In this document: piece by piece, positions 43,304-52,606 of the stretch
How the letters are laid out: each line of letters begins with the position of its first letter
How positions within the stretch are numbered: the stretch's first letter is position 1
Assembly (NCBI RefSeq): GCF_020832325.1
Contig: NZ_JAFIEU010000010.1
Span: forward strand, 1-64,000
DNA length: 64,000 bases
Direction: 5' to 3'
From: Lunatimonas sp.
GTDB taxonomy: Bacteria > Bacteroidota > Bacteroidia > Cytophagales > Cyclobacteriaceae
The notes under the pieces: generated by a model
The model's input: the letters and a program-made list of their open reading frames with translations, nothing else
Databases searched by the model: none
What the model was told of the DNA's origin: nothing
Translations under genes and position numbers: made by a program

Positions 43304-44416
43304 ATGACAACCAAACACCGGACATATCGCATCATCATCAGCGGCGGCGGCACAGGCGGACACATTTATCCTGCCATTGCCATCGCCAACGCGTGGATGG
43401 CCGCACATCCGGGGAGCGAAATCCTGTTTGTGGGTGCCGAAGGAAAGATGGAGATGCAAAAAGTACCCGAGGCCGGCTATGCAATCGAAGGGCTGAAGAT
43501 AGCCGGATTGCAACGCAGCCTCTCCCTGAAAAACCTCAGCTTTCCCTTCAAAGTATGGGGCAGCATCCGCCGGGCCCAAGGGATTTTGCAGCGCTTTCAG
43601 CCGGATTTGGCGGTGGGCGTGGGCGGCTATGCGAGTGGTCCCCTGCTTTTTGCAGCGCAGCGTCGGGGCATTCCCACCGTGATACAGGAGCAAAACTCAT
43701 ATGCTGGCCTGACCAATAAATTACTGGCCAAACATGCGCGGGCAATCTGCGTGGCCTACCCCGGCATGGAGCGCTTTTTCCCAGCAGAACGGATTCACTA
43801 TACCGGAAACCCGGTTAGAAGCGATATCCTTGCGCTGGAGGGGAAAGCAGATCCTGCCAAAACGGCGTTTGGATTGGACCCCACCAGAAAAGTCCTCTTA
43901 ATACTCGGCGGAAGCTTGGGTGCACGCACCATCAACGAGGCCGTTGCCGCAGCCATGGGTGAATGGGAACACAATGGTTATCAGGTGCTCTGGCAGACCG
44001 GGAAATTTTATTTCAACGAAATGAACGAGCGGGTAGACCGGTCCGGACTCGTGCATATCCATCCCTTGGAATTTATCCGGGAAATGGACTTGGCCTATGC
44101 TGCCGCAGATCTTGTGGTATCTAGGGCGGGCGCCCTGTCCGTATCGGAACTAAGCCTAGTGGGAAAACCGGTGATCTTTATCCCCTCTCCAAACGTGGCT
44201 GAAGATCACCAAACCAAAAATGCCCAGACCTACGTCTCGGCGGGGGCGGCACGGATGTTGCCGGACGGGGAAGCAATCGCCCGACTGGGCAGCTTTCTGG
44301 AAGAATTGGCAAACGACGAAGCTGCCTGCCAACAGCTTGGCGAAAACATACGAAAACTGGCCAAAGAAAAAGCAGCCGAAGAAATCGTAGCGGTCATGGA
44401 AAAATGGATCCAATGA
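43304..44416 (+). CDS. murG: Undecaprenyldiphospho-muramoylpentapeptide GlcNAc-transferase
   Basis: 370 residues. Peripheral GT28 enzyme at the inner face of the membrane, making lipid II from lipid I and UDP-GlcNAc. N-terminal glycine-rich loop SGGGTGGHIYPAIAIA (about 11-26), GVGGYASGPL near 105, LGGSLGARTINEA near 204, and the UDP-GlcNAc loop SRAGALSVSELSLVGKP near 270. Two bp after ftsW. Confidence 0.96.
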   Translation: MTTKHRTYRIIISGGGTGGHIYPAIAIANAWMAAHPGSEILFVGAEGKMEMQKVPEAGYAIEGLKIAGLQRSLSLKNLSFPFKVWGSIRRAQGILQRFQPDLAVGVGGYASGPLLFAAQRRGIPTVIQEQNSYAGLTNKLLAKHARAICVAYPGMERFFPAERIHYTGNPVRSDILALEGKADPAKTAFGLDPTRKVLLILGGSLGARTINEAVAAAMGEWEHNGYQVLWQTGKFYFNEMNERVDRSGLVHIHPLEFIREMDLAYAAADLVVSRAGALSVSELSLVGKPVIFIPSPNVAEDHQTKNAQTYVSAGAARMLPDGEAIARLGSFLEELANDEAACQQLGENIRKLAKEKAAEEIVAVMEKWIQ

Positions 44417-45813
44417 ACTTGAAAAACCTACATAGCGTCTATTTTCTGGGTATCGGCGGCATCGGCATGAGCGCCATCGCCCGCTGGTTCAACTACATCG
44501 GTGTACCCGTGTGGGGATATGACAAAACGCCCTCCCCGCTCACCCATTCTCTGGAGGCAGAGGGTATGGTGATCACCTATACCGATCATATCGGCGAGTT
44601 GCCTGCAGCTTTTTTGGAGAGTACCGAAAACCGGCTGGTAATCTGGACCCCTGCCATCCCCAAGGACTCCGTACTGAAAAACCACCTGTTGGAAAAAGGG
44701 TATCCACTCAAAAAACGATCCGAAGTATTGGGGATGATCACCCGGGACATGTATTCGGTAGCGGTGGCGGGTACCCATGGCAAGACCACCACCTCCTCCA
44801 TGGTAGCCCACCTGCTCAAACAGGCCGGAAAAAACATTGCCGCCTTTTTGGGTGGCTTAACTCAGAATTACCAAAGCAACCTGATTCTGCACGATGAGGG
44901 TAGTGAGGAACCGCCCATCGTCGTGGTGGAGGCGGACGAATTTGACCGCTCCTTTCTGCACCTGCATCCCAATATCAGCATCCTGACCAGTGCCGACCCG
45001 GACCACCTGGACATCTATGGTGACGGGGCACAGGTCATGGAAGGCTTCAGTAACTTTCTGGCGCTCACTGCCCCCGAAGGCAAAGTGATCGGCCAATACC
45101 GGGCATTGGAAAAACTGGGGAATCTTACGGGAATTTCCTCGAAGGTGATCTCCTATGGCATAGAAAGTCAAGGCATCCATGCCGTAAACATCGTGGCCGG
45201 CATTCGCGGATTCAGCTTTGACTATGTAGATACAAACGAAACCATCTCCGGGTTGCACTTGCCTATGCCGGGATTTCACAACATCGAAAACGCCCTCGCG
45301 GCCATTGCCGTTGCCCGGCACTTTGGCGTAAGCGCAGAACAAATCAAAACAGGTTTGCTGAGCTACAAAGGGGTGAAACGTCGATTTGAGATTGTGTATC
45401 AAGACGATGAGCGGGTGTACATCGATGATTACGCCCATCACCCGGAGGAGATTAGGGCATTCTTGAGTTCTGTACGGGCGATTTACCCCTCCAAGAAGCT
45501 TACCGCGGTATTTCAACCCCATCTGTTTACCCGAACGCGGGATTTTGCAGAGGGCTTTTCCGAAAGCCTTTCCCTGGCCGATGAAGTCATCCTGCTGGAC
45601 ATTTACCCAGCGCGGGAACTTCCCATTCCAGGCGTAACCTCCTCCATGCTGTTACCCGCTATTCAGTCCGCTGAAAAGAGTCTAAAGAGCAAGGAAGAAC
45701 TAATCCCCTACCTGCAGGAGGCAAAACCCGAAGTACTAGTAACCATCGGGGCAGGAGACATAGACCGATTGGTACATTCGATATTTAACTGGCTGAGCGA
45801 TGGAAAAAGGTAG
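44413..45813 (+). CDS. murC: UDP-N-acetylmuramate: L-alanine ligase
   Basis: 466 residues from the ATG at 44413, which overlaps the murG stop as ATGA; an earlier in-frame ATG at 44404 would add three residues. First amino-acid addition in the cytoplasm. GIGGIGMSAIA near the start, P-loop VAGTHGKTTTSSM near 118, and the DDYAHHPEEIRAFL motif near 338, typical of MurC. It overlaps ftsQ by 14 bp. Confidence 0.95.
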   Translation: MNLKNLHSVYFLGIGGIGMSAIARWFNYIGVPVWGYDKTPSPLTHSLEAEGMVITYTDHIGELPAAFLESTENRLVIWTPAIPKDSVLKNHLLEKGYPLKKRSEVLGMITRDMYSVAVAGTHGKTTTSSMVAHLLKQAGKNIAAFLGGLTQNYQSNLILHDEGSEEPPIVVVEADEFDRSFLHLHPNISILTSADPDHLDIYGDGAQVMEGFSNFLALTAPEGKVIGQYRALEKLGNLTGISSKVISYGIESQGIHAVNIVAGIRGFSFDYVDTNETISGLHLPMPGFHNIENALAAIAVARHFGVSAEQIKTGLLSYKGVKRRFEIVYQDDERVYIDDYAHHPEEIRAFLSSVRAIYPSKKLTAVFQPHLFTRTRDFAEGFSESLSLADEVILLDIYPARELPIPGVTSSMLLPAIQSAEKSLKSKEELIPYLQEAKPEVLVTIGAGDIDRLVHSIFNWLSDGKR

Positions 45814-46567
45814 AAACTGGAAACTTAAGCGATGGGTAGTTTTTGCCTCGTTGGGCTTGGTCCTGACCCTTTACATCGGCTTTGTGGAGTTCCGGGGGGG
45901 CCATAAGACCTTCGAAGGCATCGAAGTATATGTGGAGGGCGTCAGCGAACTCTACTTTGTGGAGGAAAAGGAAATCCTGCGCATGCTGGAAAACGAATTT
46001 GCGCAGCTGCGACCGGGTGCAGCGCTGAGCGATATCTCCCTCTACGAGCTGGAGAAAAAAGTGGAGAGTCATCCCTTTGTGAAGGATGCGGCCGTATTTG
46101 CTGACTTGAAAGGAAAGATCATGGTGAAGGTAGCCCAACATATTCCCTTGGCGCGCATCGTTCGCCCTATGGCTCCCGATGCCTACATCAGCACCGAAGG
46201 CAAAATCCTGCCCACTTCCAACAACTTCACCCCCAGGGTGATCACCCTGGAAGGCCGAGGGGCTGAGCGTATCCTCGAACAAGGGGCGCTGACTCCCGAA
46301 CAGGAGGCCTTACTGGAGCTGATCCACTACATCCACGACGATAAAATGTGGCAGGCACAAATCAGCGGAATGGAGCTTCTGGCCAACGGCGACGTGCTAC
46401 TACAGCAGCAGGTAGGCAAGCAAGTCATCGAATTCGGAAAACCGGAACAGATCGCAGAAAAATTTAAAAAAATCGGTATTTACTATACCGAGATCGTGCC
46501 GCAAAAGGGCTGGAATGCCTACGAGCGGGTCAATGTGAAATATAAGGATCAGATCATTTGTGAATAA
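45800..46567 (+). CDS. ftsQ: Cell division protein FtsQ/DivIB
   Basis: 255 residues. A short basic cytoplasmic tail, one membrane helix (about 11-27, VVFASLGLVLTLYIGFV), then an extracytoplasmic POTRA-like and beta domain (VSELYFVEEKEILRMLENEF, LEKKVESHPFVKDAAVFAD). Bridges FtsL-FtsB to the divisome. Position between murC and ftsA and the POTRA pattern support the call; sequence is divergent, as usual for the family. Confidence 0.87.
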   Translation: MEKGRNWKLKRWVVFASLGLVLTLYIGFVEFRGGHKTFEGIEVYVEGVSELYFVEEKEILRMLENEFAQLRPGAALSDISLYELEKKVESHPFVKDAAVFADLKGKIMVKVAQHIPLARIVRPMAPDAYISTEGKILPTSNNFTPRVITLEGRGAERILEQGALTPEQEALLELIHYIHDDKMWQAQISGMELLANGDVLLQQQVGKQVIEFGKPEQIAEKFKKIGIYYTEIVPQKGWNAYERVNVKYKDQIICE

Positions 46568-46577
46568 ACAAAGCGCT

Positions 46578-47903
46578 ATGGAAAATGAAAAACTAGTCGT
46601 GGGCTTGGACATCGGCACCACTAAAATCTGCGCAGTTATCGGGCGCAAAAACGAATACGGAAAACTGGAAGTGCTCGGCATGGGCAAAGCCGTGTCGGAG
46701 GGCGTAACCCGGGGAATCGTAACCAACATCGACAAGACCATCAACGCCATCCAAAAGGCCGTAAACGAAGCCTCCGAGATGTCCAACGTGGACATCGGAG
46801 AGGTGATCGTAGGCATCGCGGGACAGCATATCCGTAGTTCGGTACATCACGGGGTGATCATCCGCAACAGTCAGGACGACGAGATCACCGTGGAAGACGT
46901 ACGCCGCCTGGCAAACGACATGGAAAATATCATCGTACCTCCCGGCAACAAGATCATCCACGTAATGCCCCAAGACTATACCGTGGATTACGAAGACGGG
47001 GTAAAGGACCCCGTGGGCATGTCTGGAGTAAGGCTGGAAGCCGACTTTCACATCATCACTGCGCAAAGCTCGGCTATCCACAACATCAACAAGTGCGTCA
47101 AGCGCGCCGACCTGATCTCCAAGGACCTGATCCTGGAGCCATTGGCCAGTTCCCTTTCTGTATTGAGCGAGGAAGACAAAGAAGCCGGTGTGTGTCTGGT
47201 AGATATAGGCGGTGGCACTACCGACGTGGCCATCTTTCACGAAAACATCATCCGCCACACCGCGGTGATCCCTTTCGGGGGCAATATCATCACCACCGAC
47301 ATCAAAGAGGGGTGCATGGTGATGCAGAATCAGGCCGAGCTGCTGAAAACCAAATTTGGCAAGGCCCTGGCCGAACGGGCCAACCCCAACGAGATCGTTT
47401 CCATACCGGGGCTCAGAAACAGACCGCCCAAGGAAATCTCCGTTAAGAACTTGGCCTCCATCATTCAGGCCAGGATGGAAGAAATCATTGAGATGGTGCA
47501 GTCCGAGATCGTGGCCAGTGGCACCTACAAGAAGCTAGCGGGTGGCATCGTGCTTACCGGCGGCGGATCCCTGCTAAACGGTGCTTCGCAGCTCTTTGAA
47601 TATGTCACCGGGTTAGATACCCGCATTGGCTATCCCAACGAACACTTGGGCAAGTCCAAGGTGGAAGAAATCAAAAGCCCCATGTACGCCACCACCGTAG
47701 GGCTGGTACTTGCGGGCTTCAAGGCTCTGGACGACCGGGAAGAAACCTACCGGGCCAAGGAACTCCACAGTCAAGTACCCCAAAATGGCAAAAACAAAAT
47801 CGGTCGTGCGGAAAACGGATCCAAGGACATTTTCAGCAGCATTACCAAGAAACTGAAAAACTTCATCACCGATGATTTAGGAGATGAAACCCCGGGCTAC
47901 TGA
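46578..47903 (+). CDS. ftsA: Cell division protein FtsA
   Basis: 441 residues from the ATG at 46578; the GTG at 46560 (overlapping ftsQ) is an alternative that adds six residues. Actin-like ATPase that tethers FtsZ to the membrane. Phosphate 1 motif VVGLDIGTTKICAVIG, phosphate 2 VCLVDIGGGTTDVAIF, and adenosine motif GGIVLTGGGSLL. The C-terminal amphipathic membrane-targeting helix is ITKKLKNFITDDLG. Ends 90 bp before ftsZ; ftsZ could have its own promoter in that gap. Confidence 0.95.
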   Translation: MENEKLVVGLDIGTTKICAVIGRKNEYGKLEVLGMGKAVSEGVTRGIVTNIDKTINAIQKAVNEASEMSNVDIGEVIVGIAGQHIRSSVHHGVIIRNSQDDEITVEDVRRLANDMENIIVPPGNKIIHVMPQDYTVDYEDGVKDPVGMSGVRLEADFHIITAQSSAIHNINKCVKRADLISKDLILEPLASSLSVLSEEDKEAGVCLVDIGGGTTDVAIFHENIIRHTAVIPFGGNIITTDIKEGCMVMQNQAELLKTKFGKALAERANPNEIVSIPGLRNRPPKEISVKNLASIIQARMEEIIEMVQSEIVASGTYKKLAGGIVLTGGGSLLNGASQLFEYVTGLDTRIGYPNEHLGKSKVEEIKSPMYATTVGLVLAGFKALDDREETYRAKELHSQVPQNGKNKIGRAENGSKDIFSSITKKLKNFITDDLGDETPGY

Positions 47904-47993
47904 TCCCAGTCCGGTTAGCCAGCGCATTTTCCATTTACGCAAACTAGTAGCCAATACATCGTTCACCATACAACGAGGAAAACGTCAGAAATT

Positions 47994-49595
47994 ATGAAAG
48001 ACTATCAATTTGACATCCCCAAAAACCACAAGTCCATCATCAAGGTGATCGGAGTGGGTGGAGGCGGCTCCAACGCCGTAAACCACATGTACAACCAGGG
48101 AATTAAAGACGTGGAGTTTGTGGTCGTCAACACGGACGCACAAGCGCTTAAAAGCAGCCCTGTACCCCTGAAGATACAAATCGGCACCCACCTGACCGAG
48201 GGGTTGGGTGCGGGAGCAAATCCCGAAAAGGGAAAACACGCCGCCATGGAAAGCAAGGAGGAAATCCGCGAGCTGCTCTCCGACAATACCAAGATGATCT
48301 TCATCACTGCCGGGATGGGCGGAGGCACCGGCACGGGTGCAGCGCCAGTGATCGCCAAAATCGCCAAGGACATGGATATCCTGACCGTAGGCATCGTTAC
48401 GGCGCCCTTTGTATTTGAAGGCAGGAAGAAAATGTCCTCAGCCCAGATCGGGATAGAAACCCTGCGCGAAAACTGCGATACCGTACTGGTCATCCTAAAC
48501 GACAAGCTGCGGGAGATCTACGGCAACCTGCCCATTCGGCAAGCCTTTGGCAAAGCGGATAATATCCTGACCACTGCAGCCAAATCCATCGCCGAGATCA
48601 TCACCATCCACCAGGACGTAAACGTAGATTTCGAAGACGTCAAGACCGTCATGAAAGACGCCGGAGCAGCCGTAATGGGCTCCGCAACGGAGGAAGGCGA
48701 GGACCGTTCGATCAAGGCCGCGGAGAAGGCCATATCCTCTCCCCTGCTCAACAATGTGGACATTCGGGGCGCACAAAAAGTACTGCTCTCCATCATGTCC
48801 GGCGAGGAGGAAGAACTCTCCATGGACGAACTGAGCGATATCACCGAATTCATCACCAGCAAAGCCGGTGACAACGCAGAGGTAATCTTCGGACAGGGAA
48901 TTGATTCAGACCTGAAAAAAGCTATCCGCGTGACCGTAATCGCGACCGGTTTTGAACCCGAATCCATCACCGAGAAGCATCAGATCATGGGCCAAAAGGC
49001 TGATGACTCAAAAAAAGTCATCGACCTGGAGTCCGGAAAAACTTCTAAGGTGGATGAAGTAGGTGCTCACACAGGTCAGCAGTTTTCGTTTGTGACCCCC
49101 ACCCCCATACAGCCGGAGCAACCCAAGGTGGAAGAAAAACCCCAGCCGGAGCCTAAAGCATCAGCGGAGCCACCTATCGTCCATAACCTGAACGATAAAG
49201 TAGATCGGGACGAGGAGTTTATCTTCGAAAAAACTGTTCCCACACCTGAACCAAAAAAGGTGCTCACGCTATTTGACAAGGCAGACAACGAAATCGTGCC
49301 GCCCAAGCCAAAGCAGGAAGCCGAAACCAACCCGCACCTGACGTATTACAACGAGATGCGGGAATCCGCCGTCAAAAGGGTATACGAGAAGTTTGAGCGA
49401 CTGAAGCAAAAGCGCTCCGTAGATCAGTCGCCAGAAGAATTTAAGGAGAAGCTGGAAGTGCCTGCTTACCTGCGCAAGAATGTGCAATTGCAAGAAGTAG
49501 GACACAGTTCCGAGCGGAACCTTTCCAAATTCAATCTAAACGACGACAACGAGATTATCAGCAACAACCGCTTTTTACACGATAACGTGGACTAA
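47994..49595 (+). CDS. ftsZ: Cell division GTPase FtsZ
   Basis: 533 residues. Tubulin-like GTPase forming the Z ring. Signature GGGTGTG at 109-115, core about 10-320. A long charged, Pro-rich linker (about 330-470) and a Bacteroidota-style C-terminus with a PAYLRKNVQL segment and final NNRFLHDNVD; it lacks the classic enterobacterial C-terminal peptide, which is usual in this phylum. The TAA stop overlaps the stop of the convergent flavin reductase gene (49592-49595). Confidence 0.96.
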   Translation: MKDYQFDIPKNHKSIIKVIGVGGGGSNAVNHMYNQGIKDVEFVVVNTDAQALKSSPVPLKIQIGTHLTEGLGAGANPEKGKHAAMESKEEIRELLSDNTKMIFITAGMGGGTGTGAAPVIAKIAKDMDILTVGIVTAPFVFEGRKKMSSAQIGIETLRENCDTVLVILNDKLREIYGNLPIRQAFGKADNILTTAAKSIAEIITIHQDVNVDFEDVKTVMKDAGAAVMGSATEEGEDRSIKAAEKAISSPLLNNVDIRGAQKVLLSIMSGEEEELSMDELSDITEFITSKAGDNAEVIFGQGIDSDLKKAIRVTVIATGFEPESITEKHQIMGQKADDSKKVIDLESGKTSKVDEVGAHTGQQFSFVTPTPIQPEQPKVEEKPQPEPKASAEPPIVHNLNDKVDRDEEFIFEKTVPTPEPKKVLTLFDKADNEIVPPKPKQEAETNPHLTYYNEMRESAVKRVYEKFERLKQKRSVDQSPEEFKEKLEVPAYLRKNVQLQEVGHSSERNLSKFNLNDDNEIISNNRFLHDNVD

Positions 49596-50116
49596 AAAGC
49601 AATCAATAGTTCTGCCTGTTCTCGCAATAAGTCAAGGTACAATCTGTTGGTGAGCAGATTGCCTGACATGTTTTCCTCGATCTTTGCCAATCTTGGCTTA
49701 AAGGCGAGCACATGCATTCCCAGGTAATGAAAAACGTCGGTCAGGTGGCTCATGGCTATACTGCCACCGCCGACGCCTGAGGAAATCCCCACCAGTGCAC
49801 ACTTCTTATGCCGAAAACTGTTCGGGTAGGTCATGCCATCGATAAAGGCTTTCAGGATACCGGGAAAGGAGTGGTTGTACTCCGGTACGATAAACACGTA
49901 TTTGCTACCGGCCTTTACTTGATCGTGGACCTTGTTGAAGGCGGCGTTTTTTCCATTGTTTTCGTAAAGCGCCGAAAACACAAAATCATCCGGCAGATCA
50001 CTGAGACTGATGATCTCGGAGGATTGCCCCAAACCCAGCAGCAGTTCCTGGTATTGATTAGCGACCTGTTCGGATATGGAGGGCTGGCGGTTGGTGCCAA
50101 CGATTATTTTTATCAT
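49592..50116 (-). CDS. NAD(P)H-dependent FMN reductase-like flavoprotein
   Basis: 174 residues. Flavodoxin-like fold of the NADPH-dependent FMN reductase family: phosphate-binding loop IVGTNRQPSISEQVA, FIVPEYNHSFPGILKAFIDG, and a GISSGVGGGSIAMSHL region near 105. Likely reduces flavin or quinones in the cytoplasm. It is convergent to ftsZ with overlapping stops and divergent from the purine nucleoside phosphorylase gene. No terminator is seen between it and ftsZ, so antisense overlap is possible. Confidence 0.85.
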   Translation of the reverse strand: MIKIIVGTNRQPSISEQVANQYQELLLGLGQSSEIISLSDLPDDFVFSALYENNGKNAAFNKVHDQVKAGSKYVFIVPEYNHSFPGILKAFIDGMTYPNSFRHKKCALVGISSGVGGGSIAMSHLTDVFHYLGMHVLAFKPRLAKIEENMSGNLLTNRLYLDLLREQAELLIAF

Positions 50117-50265
50117 GAGTGCTTGGGGGATTCTTTTATAACTTCAATACTACAACCAACCGAGGGGTAAAGTTTCTTTAAAAAGCGAATAAATTATCTA
50201 AACCGGAGGAATAGATCCGCCGGAAAGCCTATTTTTACCTTTTTTACACCTAAATTATTCGACGC

Positions 50266-51105
50266 ATGCCTACCAACCAAGTTGCCCAAACCCATATACA
50301 GAAAATCGGTGAAGCCTTTCAGTACCTCAGCGACTGTTTTGAATCCTCTCCCCGCATAGGCATCGTCCTGGGTACTGGGCTGGGCAGCTTAATGGACGAC
50401 CTGGAGCTGGACTGTGAGGTAAACTACAAGGACATCCCGAATTTTCCGGTATCCACGGTAGAATCCCACGCCGGGAAGCTGGTATTTGGCAAAATCCAGG
50501 GAAAGCCTGTAGTGGTAATGAAGGGGCGGTTTCACTATTACGAGGGTTACACCATGAAGGAGGTGACTTTTCCGGTGCGGGTGATGAAACAAATGGGCAT
50601 CAAACACCTGCTGATCTCCAATGCCTCCGGTGGGCTAAACCCCACCTATCAGGTCGGCGATTGCATGGTCATCGACGATCATATCAACCTTTTTCCGGAA
50701 AATCCTCTGATCGGCAAAAACCTCGACAGCATGGGTCCCCGCTTTCCCGACATGAGCGAACCCTATGCCAGGGACCTGGTGGAAGTTGCGATGGACTATG
50801 CGCAGCGAAACGGACTGACGCTGCATAGCGGCGTATATGCTGGAGTGACCGGCCCCACGCTGGAGACGCCTGCCGAATACAAATACCTCCGTGCCATCGG
50901 TGCAGATGCTGTGGGTATGAGTACGGTGCCCGAGGTGATCGTGGCCCGGCACATGGATATCCCGGTCTTTGGGATCTCGGCCATCACCGACCTGGGGGTG
51001 CCCGGCAAGATCAAAAAGATTGCGTTGGCCGATGTGATCGATGCGGCAAAGGCCGCCGAACCGGTGATGACCCGGATACTGCACGAGGTGATCAGAAGCT
51101 TGTAG
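50266..51105 (+). CDS. Purine-nucleoside phosphorylase
   Basis: 279 residues. Phosphorolysis of (deoxy)guanosine/inosine to the base plus (deoxy)ribose-1-phosphate. Trimeric PNP class: GIVLGTGLGSLMDDL, ESHAGKLVFG, RFHYYEGYTM, ISNASGGLNPTY and GPTLETPAEYKYLRAIGADAVGMSTVPE, all the classical motifs with the Glu and Asn-region purine contacts. Last core gene before the AT-rich island that begins about 51120. Confidence 0.94.
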   Translation: MPTNQVAQTHIQKIGEAFQYLSDCFESSPRIGIVLGTGLGSLMDDLELDCEVNYKDIPNFPVSTVESHAGKLVFGKIQGKPVVVMKGRFHYYEGYTMKEVTFPVRVMKQMGIKHLLISNASGGLNPTYQVGDCMVIDDHINLFPENPLIGKNLDSMGPRFPDMSEPYARDLVEVAMDYAQRNGLTLHSGVYAGVTGPTLETPAEYKYLRAIGADAVGMSTVPEVIVARHMDIPVFGISAITDLGVPGKIKKIALADVIDAAKAAEPVMTRILHEVIRSL

Positions 51106-51118
51106 GCAGGAAGTGGGG

Positions 51119-51205
51119 CTAGGTGCCTTCTCCGGGTGGATCGATGTTTTGGCGCTTTAAGTTGCGGTTCATATACGTCTGCCAGGTGACCACGTTGACC
51201 TTGTC
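51119..51205 (-). pseudogene. C-terminal remnant of an unknown gene
   Basis: On the minus strand the frame ending at TAG (51119-51121) reads KVNVVTWQTYMNRNLKRQN then IDPPGEGT-stop, a natural-looking C-terminus that converges on the PNP gene. Beyond 51205 the DNA is shared with the recombinase fragment on the other strand, so the gene's 5' part seems to have been replaced. This may be the tail of the original neighbour, cut when the island arrived. Small size keeps confidence low. Confidence 0.25.
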
Positions 51206-51391
51206 CTGATGCTGCTGTACGGCGGCGGACTGCGCATAGGAGAAGTACTCAACCTGAAGACCAGCGATATAGAAGTTGACCGCAAAATGATCCGTATACG
51301 GCAGGCAAAAGGCAAAAAAGACCGATATACCCTATTGCCCGTCGCCATCCTGGATCGGTTGCGGCGATACCTAAGAGCTAACAGGTATTGA
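51170..51391 (+). pseudogene. Tyrosine recombinase/integrase fragment
   Basis: A fragment of about 70 residues from the catalytic domain of a XerC/D or integron/phage-type integrase: the LMLLYGGGLRIGEVLNLK block holding the first catalytic Arg, followed by the KGKKDRYTLLP beta region. The frame stops at codon RANRY, before the HxxR and Tyr nucleophile parts, so the fragment is not active. It marks the left edge of the AT-rich island and is followed within 75 bp by the hairpin border motif. Confidence 0.7.
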
Positions 51392-51464
51392 AATGAAAAA
51401 GCTAGTTGCCTATAATCGGAATTTCATTAAATTTAGAAGTCTAAACCACTGGGTACATAGGACA

Positions 51465-51502
51465 GCTAACCGCAAGGGGTTGCGGTTAGCCAGTAGTTGT
51501 GC
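51465..51502 (+). repeat. Perfect 11-bp hairpin border motif plus CAGTAGTTGTGC
   Basis: GCTAACCGCAA (51465-51475) and TTGCGGTTAGC (51480-51490) are perfectly complementary around a GGGG loop, followed by CAGTAGTTGTGC. The same hairpin and tail occur on the minus strand at 3592-3629. It lies between the integrase fragment and the first toxin-antitoxin pair and could be a recombination site or a terminator; the shared tail favours a recurrent border element. Confidence 0.55.
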
Positions 51503-51576
51503 TTCATTTAAATAATCGAAATAAACGAACATTCTTTTGAATGTTTCGTATGTTTGCTGTAACAAAGCAGATTAAT

Positions 51577-52032
51577 ATGAACAACATTGAGAATATAGAA
51601 AGACCTTCTAAAGAAGAACAAAAGGCAGCCATGTTATCCTATGATGCTTTAGCTGCTGCATTAGATCAAATTCATTCTGAATACCCTGAAATTGAAATCG
51701 AAGAGACCAATGATAGGATTAAAATTCCTTTGAAAGCATTGCAACTTCTAGCCAAAATTCTAAAAGAGACCAGTAATGGTAAACCTGTATCTATAGTTCC
51801 TATTGCTACTGAAATAACTACTCAAGCAGCAGCGGAACTTATAGGATGCTCAAGGCCACATTTGGTGAAATTGCTTGAAAACGGGGAAATCAGCTTTACA
51901 AAAGTTGGTAAACACAGAAGAATCAAATATCAGGATATCATCAATTATAAAAGAAAAATGAAAGAAGAGCAGCGCAAATTGCTCATAGAAATCATGAAGT
52001 CAGACGAAGAATCAGGTTTGTATGATTCATAG
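51577..52032 (+). CDS. Excisionase-type HTH antitoxin
   Basis: 151 residues from the ATG at 51577; the frame is also open from 51541. A C-terminal MerR/excisionase-like helix-turn-helix (about 85-135: TTQAAAELIGCSRPHLVKLL then GEISFTKVGKHRRIKYQDI) is preceded by an acidic helical N-terminal part. It overlaps the PIN toxin gene by 11 bp. This pairing of an excisionase-type HTH protein with a PIN nuclease is a recognised type II toxin-antitoxin arrangement; the antitoxin should neutralise the toxin and repress the operon. The DNA is AT-rich relative to the flanking core genes. Confidence 0.72.
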   Translation: MNNIENIERPSKEEQKAAMLSYDALAAALDQIHSEYPEIEIEETNDRIKIPLKALQLLAKILKETSNGKPVSIVPIATEITTQAAAELIGCSRPHLVKLLENGEISFTKVGKHRRIKYQDIINYKRKMKEEQRKLLIEIMKSDEESGLYDS

Positions 52033-52585
52033 TGTCAGATTTACATGCGTTCTTGATACCAATGTGATTTACCCGATTGATATCAGAGACCTTCTGTTTT
52101 GGTTTGCCTCATATGATCTTTTCACTCCCAAATGGAGTAAACAAATTTTTATAGAATGGGAAAACGTGATGAAACGTAAGGGTATTTCTGAAGAAGAGAT
52201 AAAAAAAAGATTGGACAAAGCCTTGCGTGCATTTCCAGATGCGTTGGTTGATAATTATGAATCACTTGTTAACTCTTTAGAATTGCCTGACGAAAAAGAT
52301 AGGCATGTATTGGCTGCTGCAATTAAAACGAATGCAAATATCATAGTAACAAACAACCTGAAGGATTTTCCACCAGCATATTTAGCAAGCTTCGGTTTAA
52401 CAGCAAAAACAGCCGATGACTTTATAACAGATACCATTGACCTAAATAATGACCTTGCATTAGAAGCTTTCAGAGCATTGGTATTGAATAGAACCAATCC
52501 CAATCTGGATGAATTTGAGATATTAGATCGATTTCGGAAAAATGGACTGATTGATTCAGCAAACTACCTGCATGCTCTATTATGA
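52022..52585 (+). CDS. PIN-domain toxin (type II TA)
   Basis: 187 residues. PIN-fold Mg2+-dependent RNase: first acidic residue D12 in CVLDTNVIYP, a central acidic cluster in PDEKDRHVLAAAI (about 89-101), and the NNLKDFP motif. The longer C-terminal extension (after about 140) is typical of the larger PIN toxins that pair with HTH antitoxins. It would cut cellular RNA when the antitoxin is lost. Ends 22 bp before the first intron relic. Confidence 0.78.
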   Translation: MIHSVRFTCVLDTNVIYPIDIRDLLFWFASYDLFTPKWSKQIFIEWENVMKRKGISEEEIKKRLDKALRAFPDALVDNYESLVNSLELPDEKDRHVLAAAIKTNANIIVTNNLKDFPPAYLASFGLTAKTADDFITDTIDLNNDLALEAFRALVLNRTNPNLDEFEILDRFRKNGLIDSANYLHALL

Positions 52586-52606
52586 TAAAGGAAAAACGAA
52601 AGCACA

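Noticed and set aside
34267-49595. Absence of murF and ddl from the dcw cluster as an anomaly
   Set aside because: These genes are commonly placed elsewhere in Bacteroidota; nothing in the sequence suggests a deletion.
51465-51490. Standard integron attC site
   Set aside because: The hairpin is perfect and too short, without the R/L box spacing and extra-helical bases of attC; only a looser resemblance is claimed.
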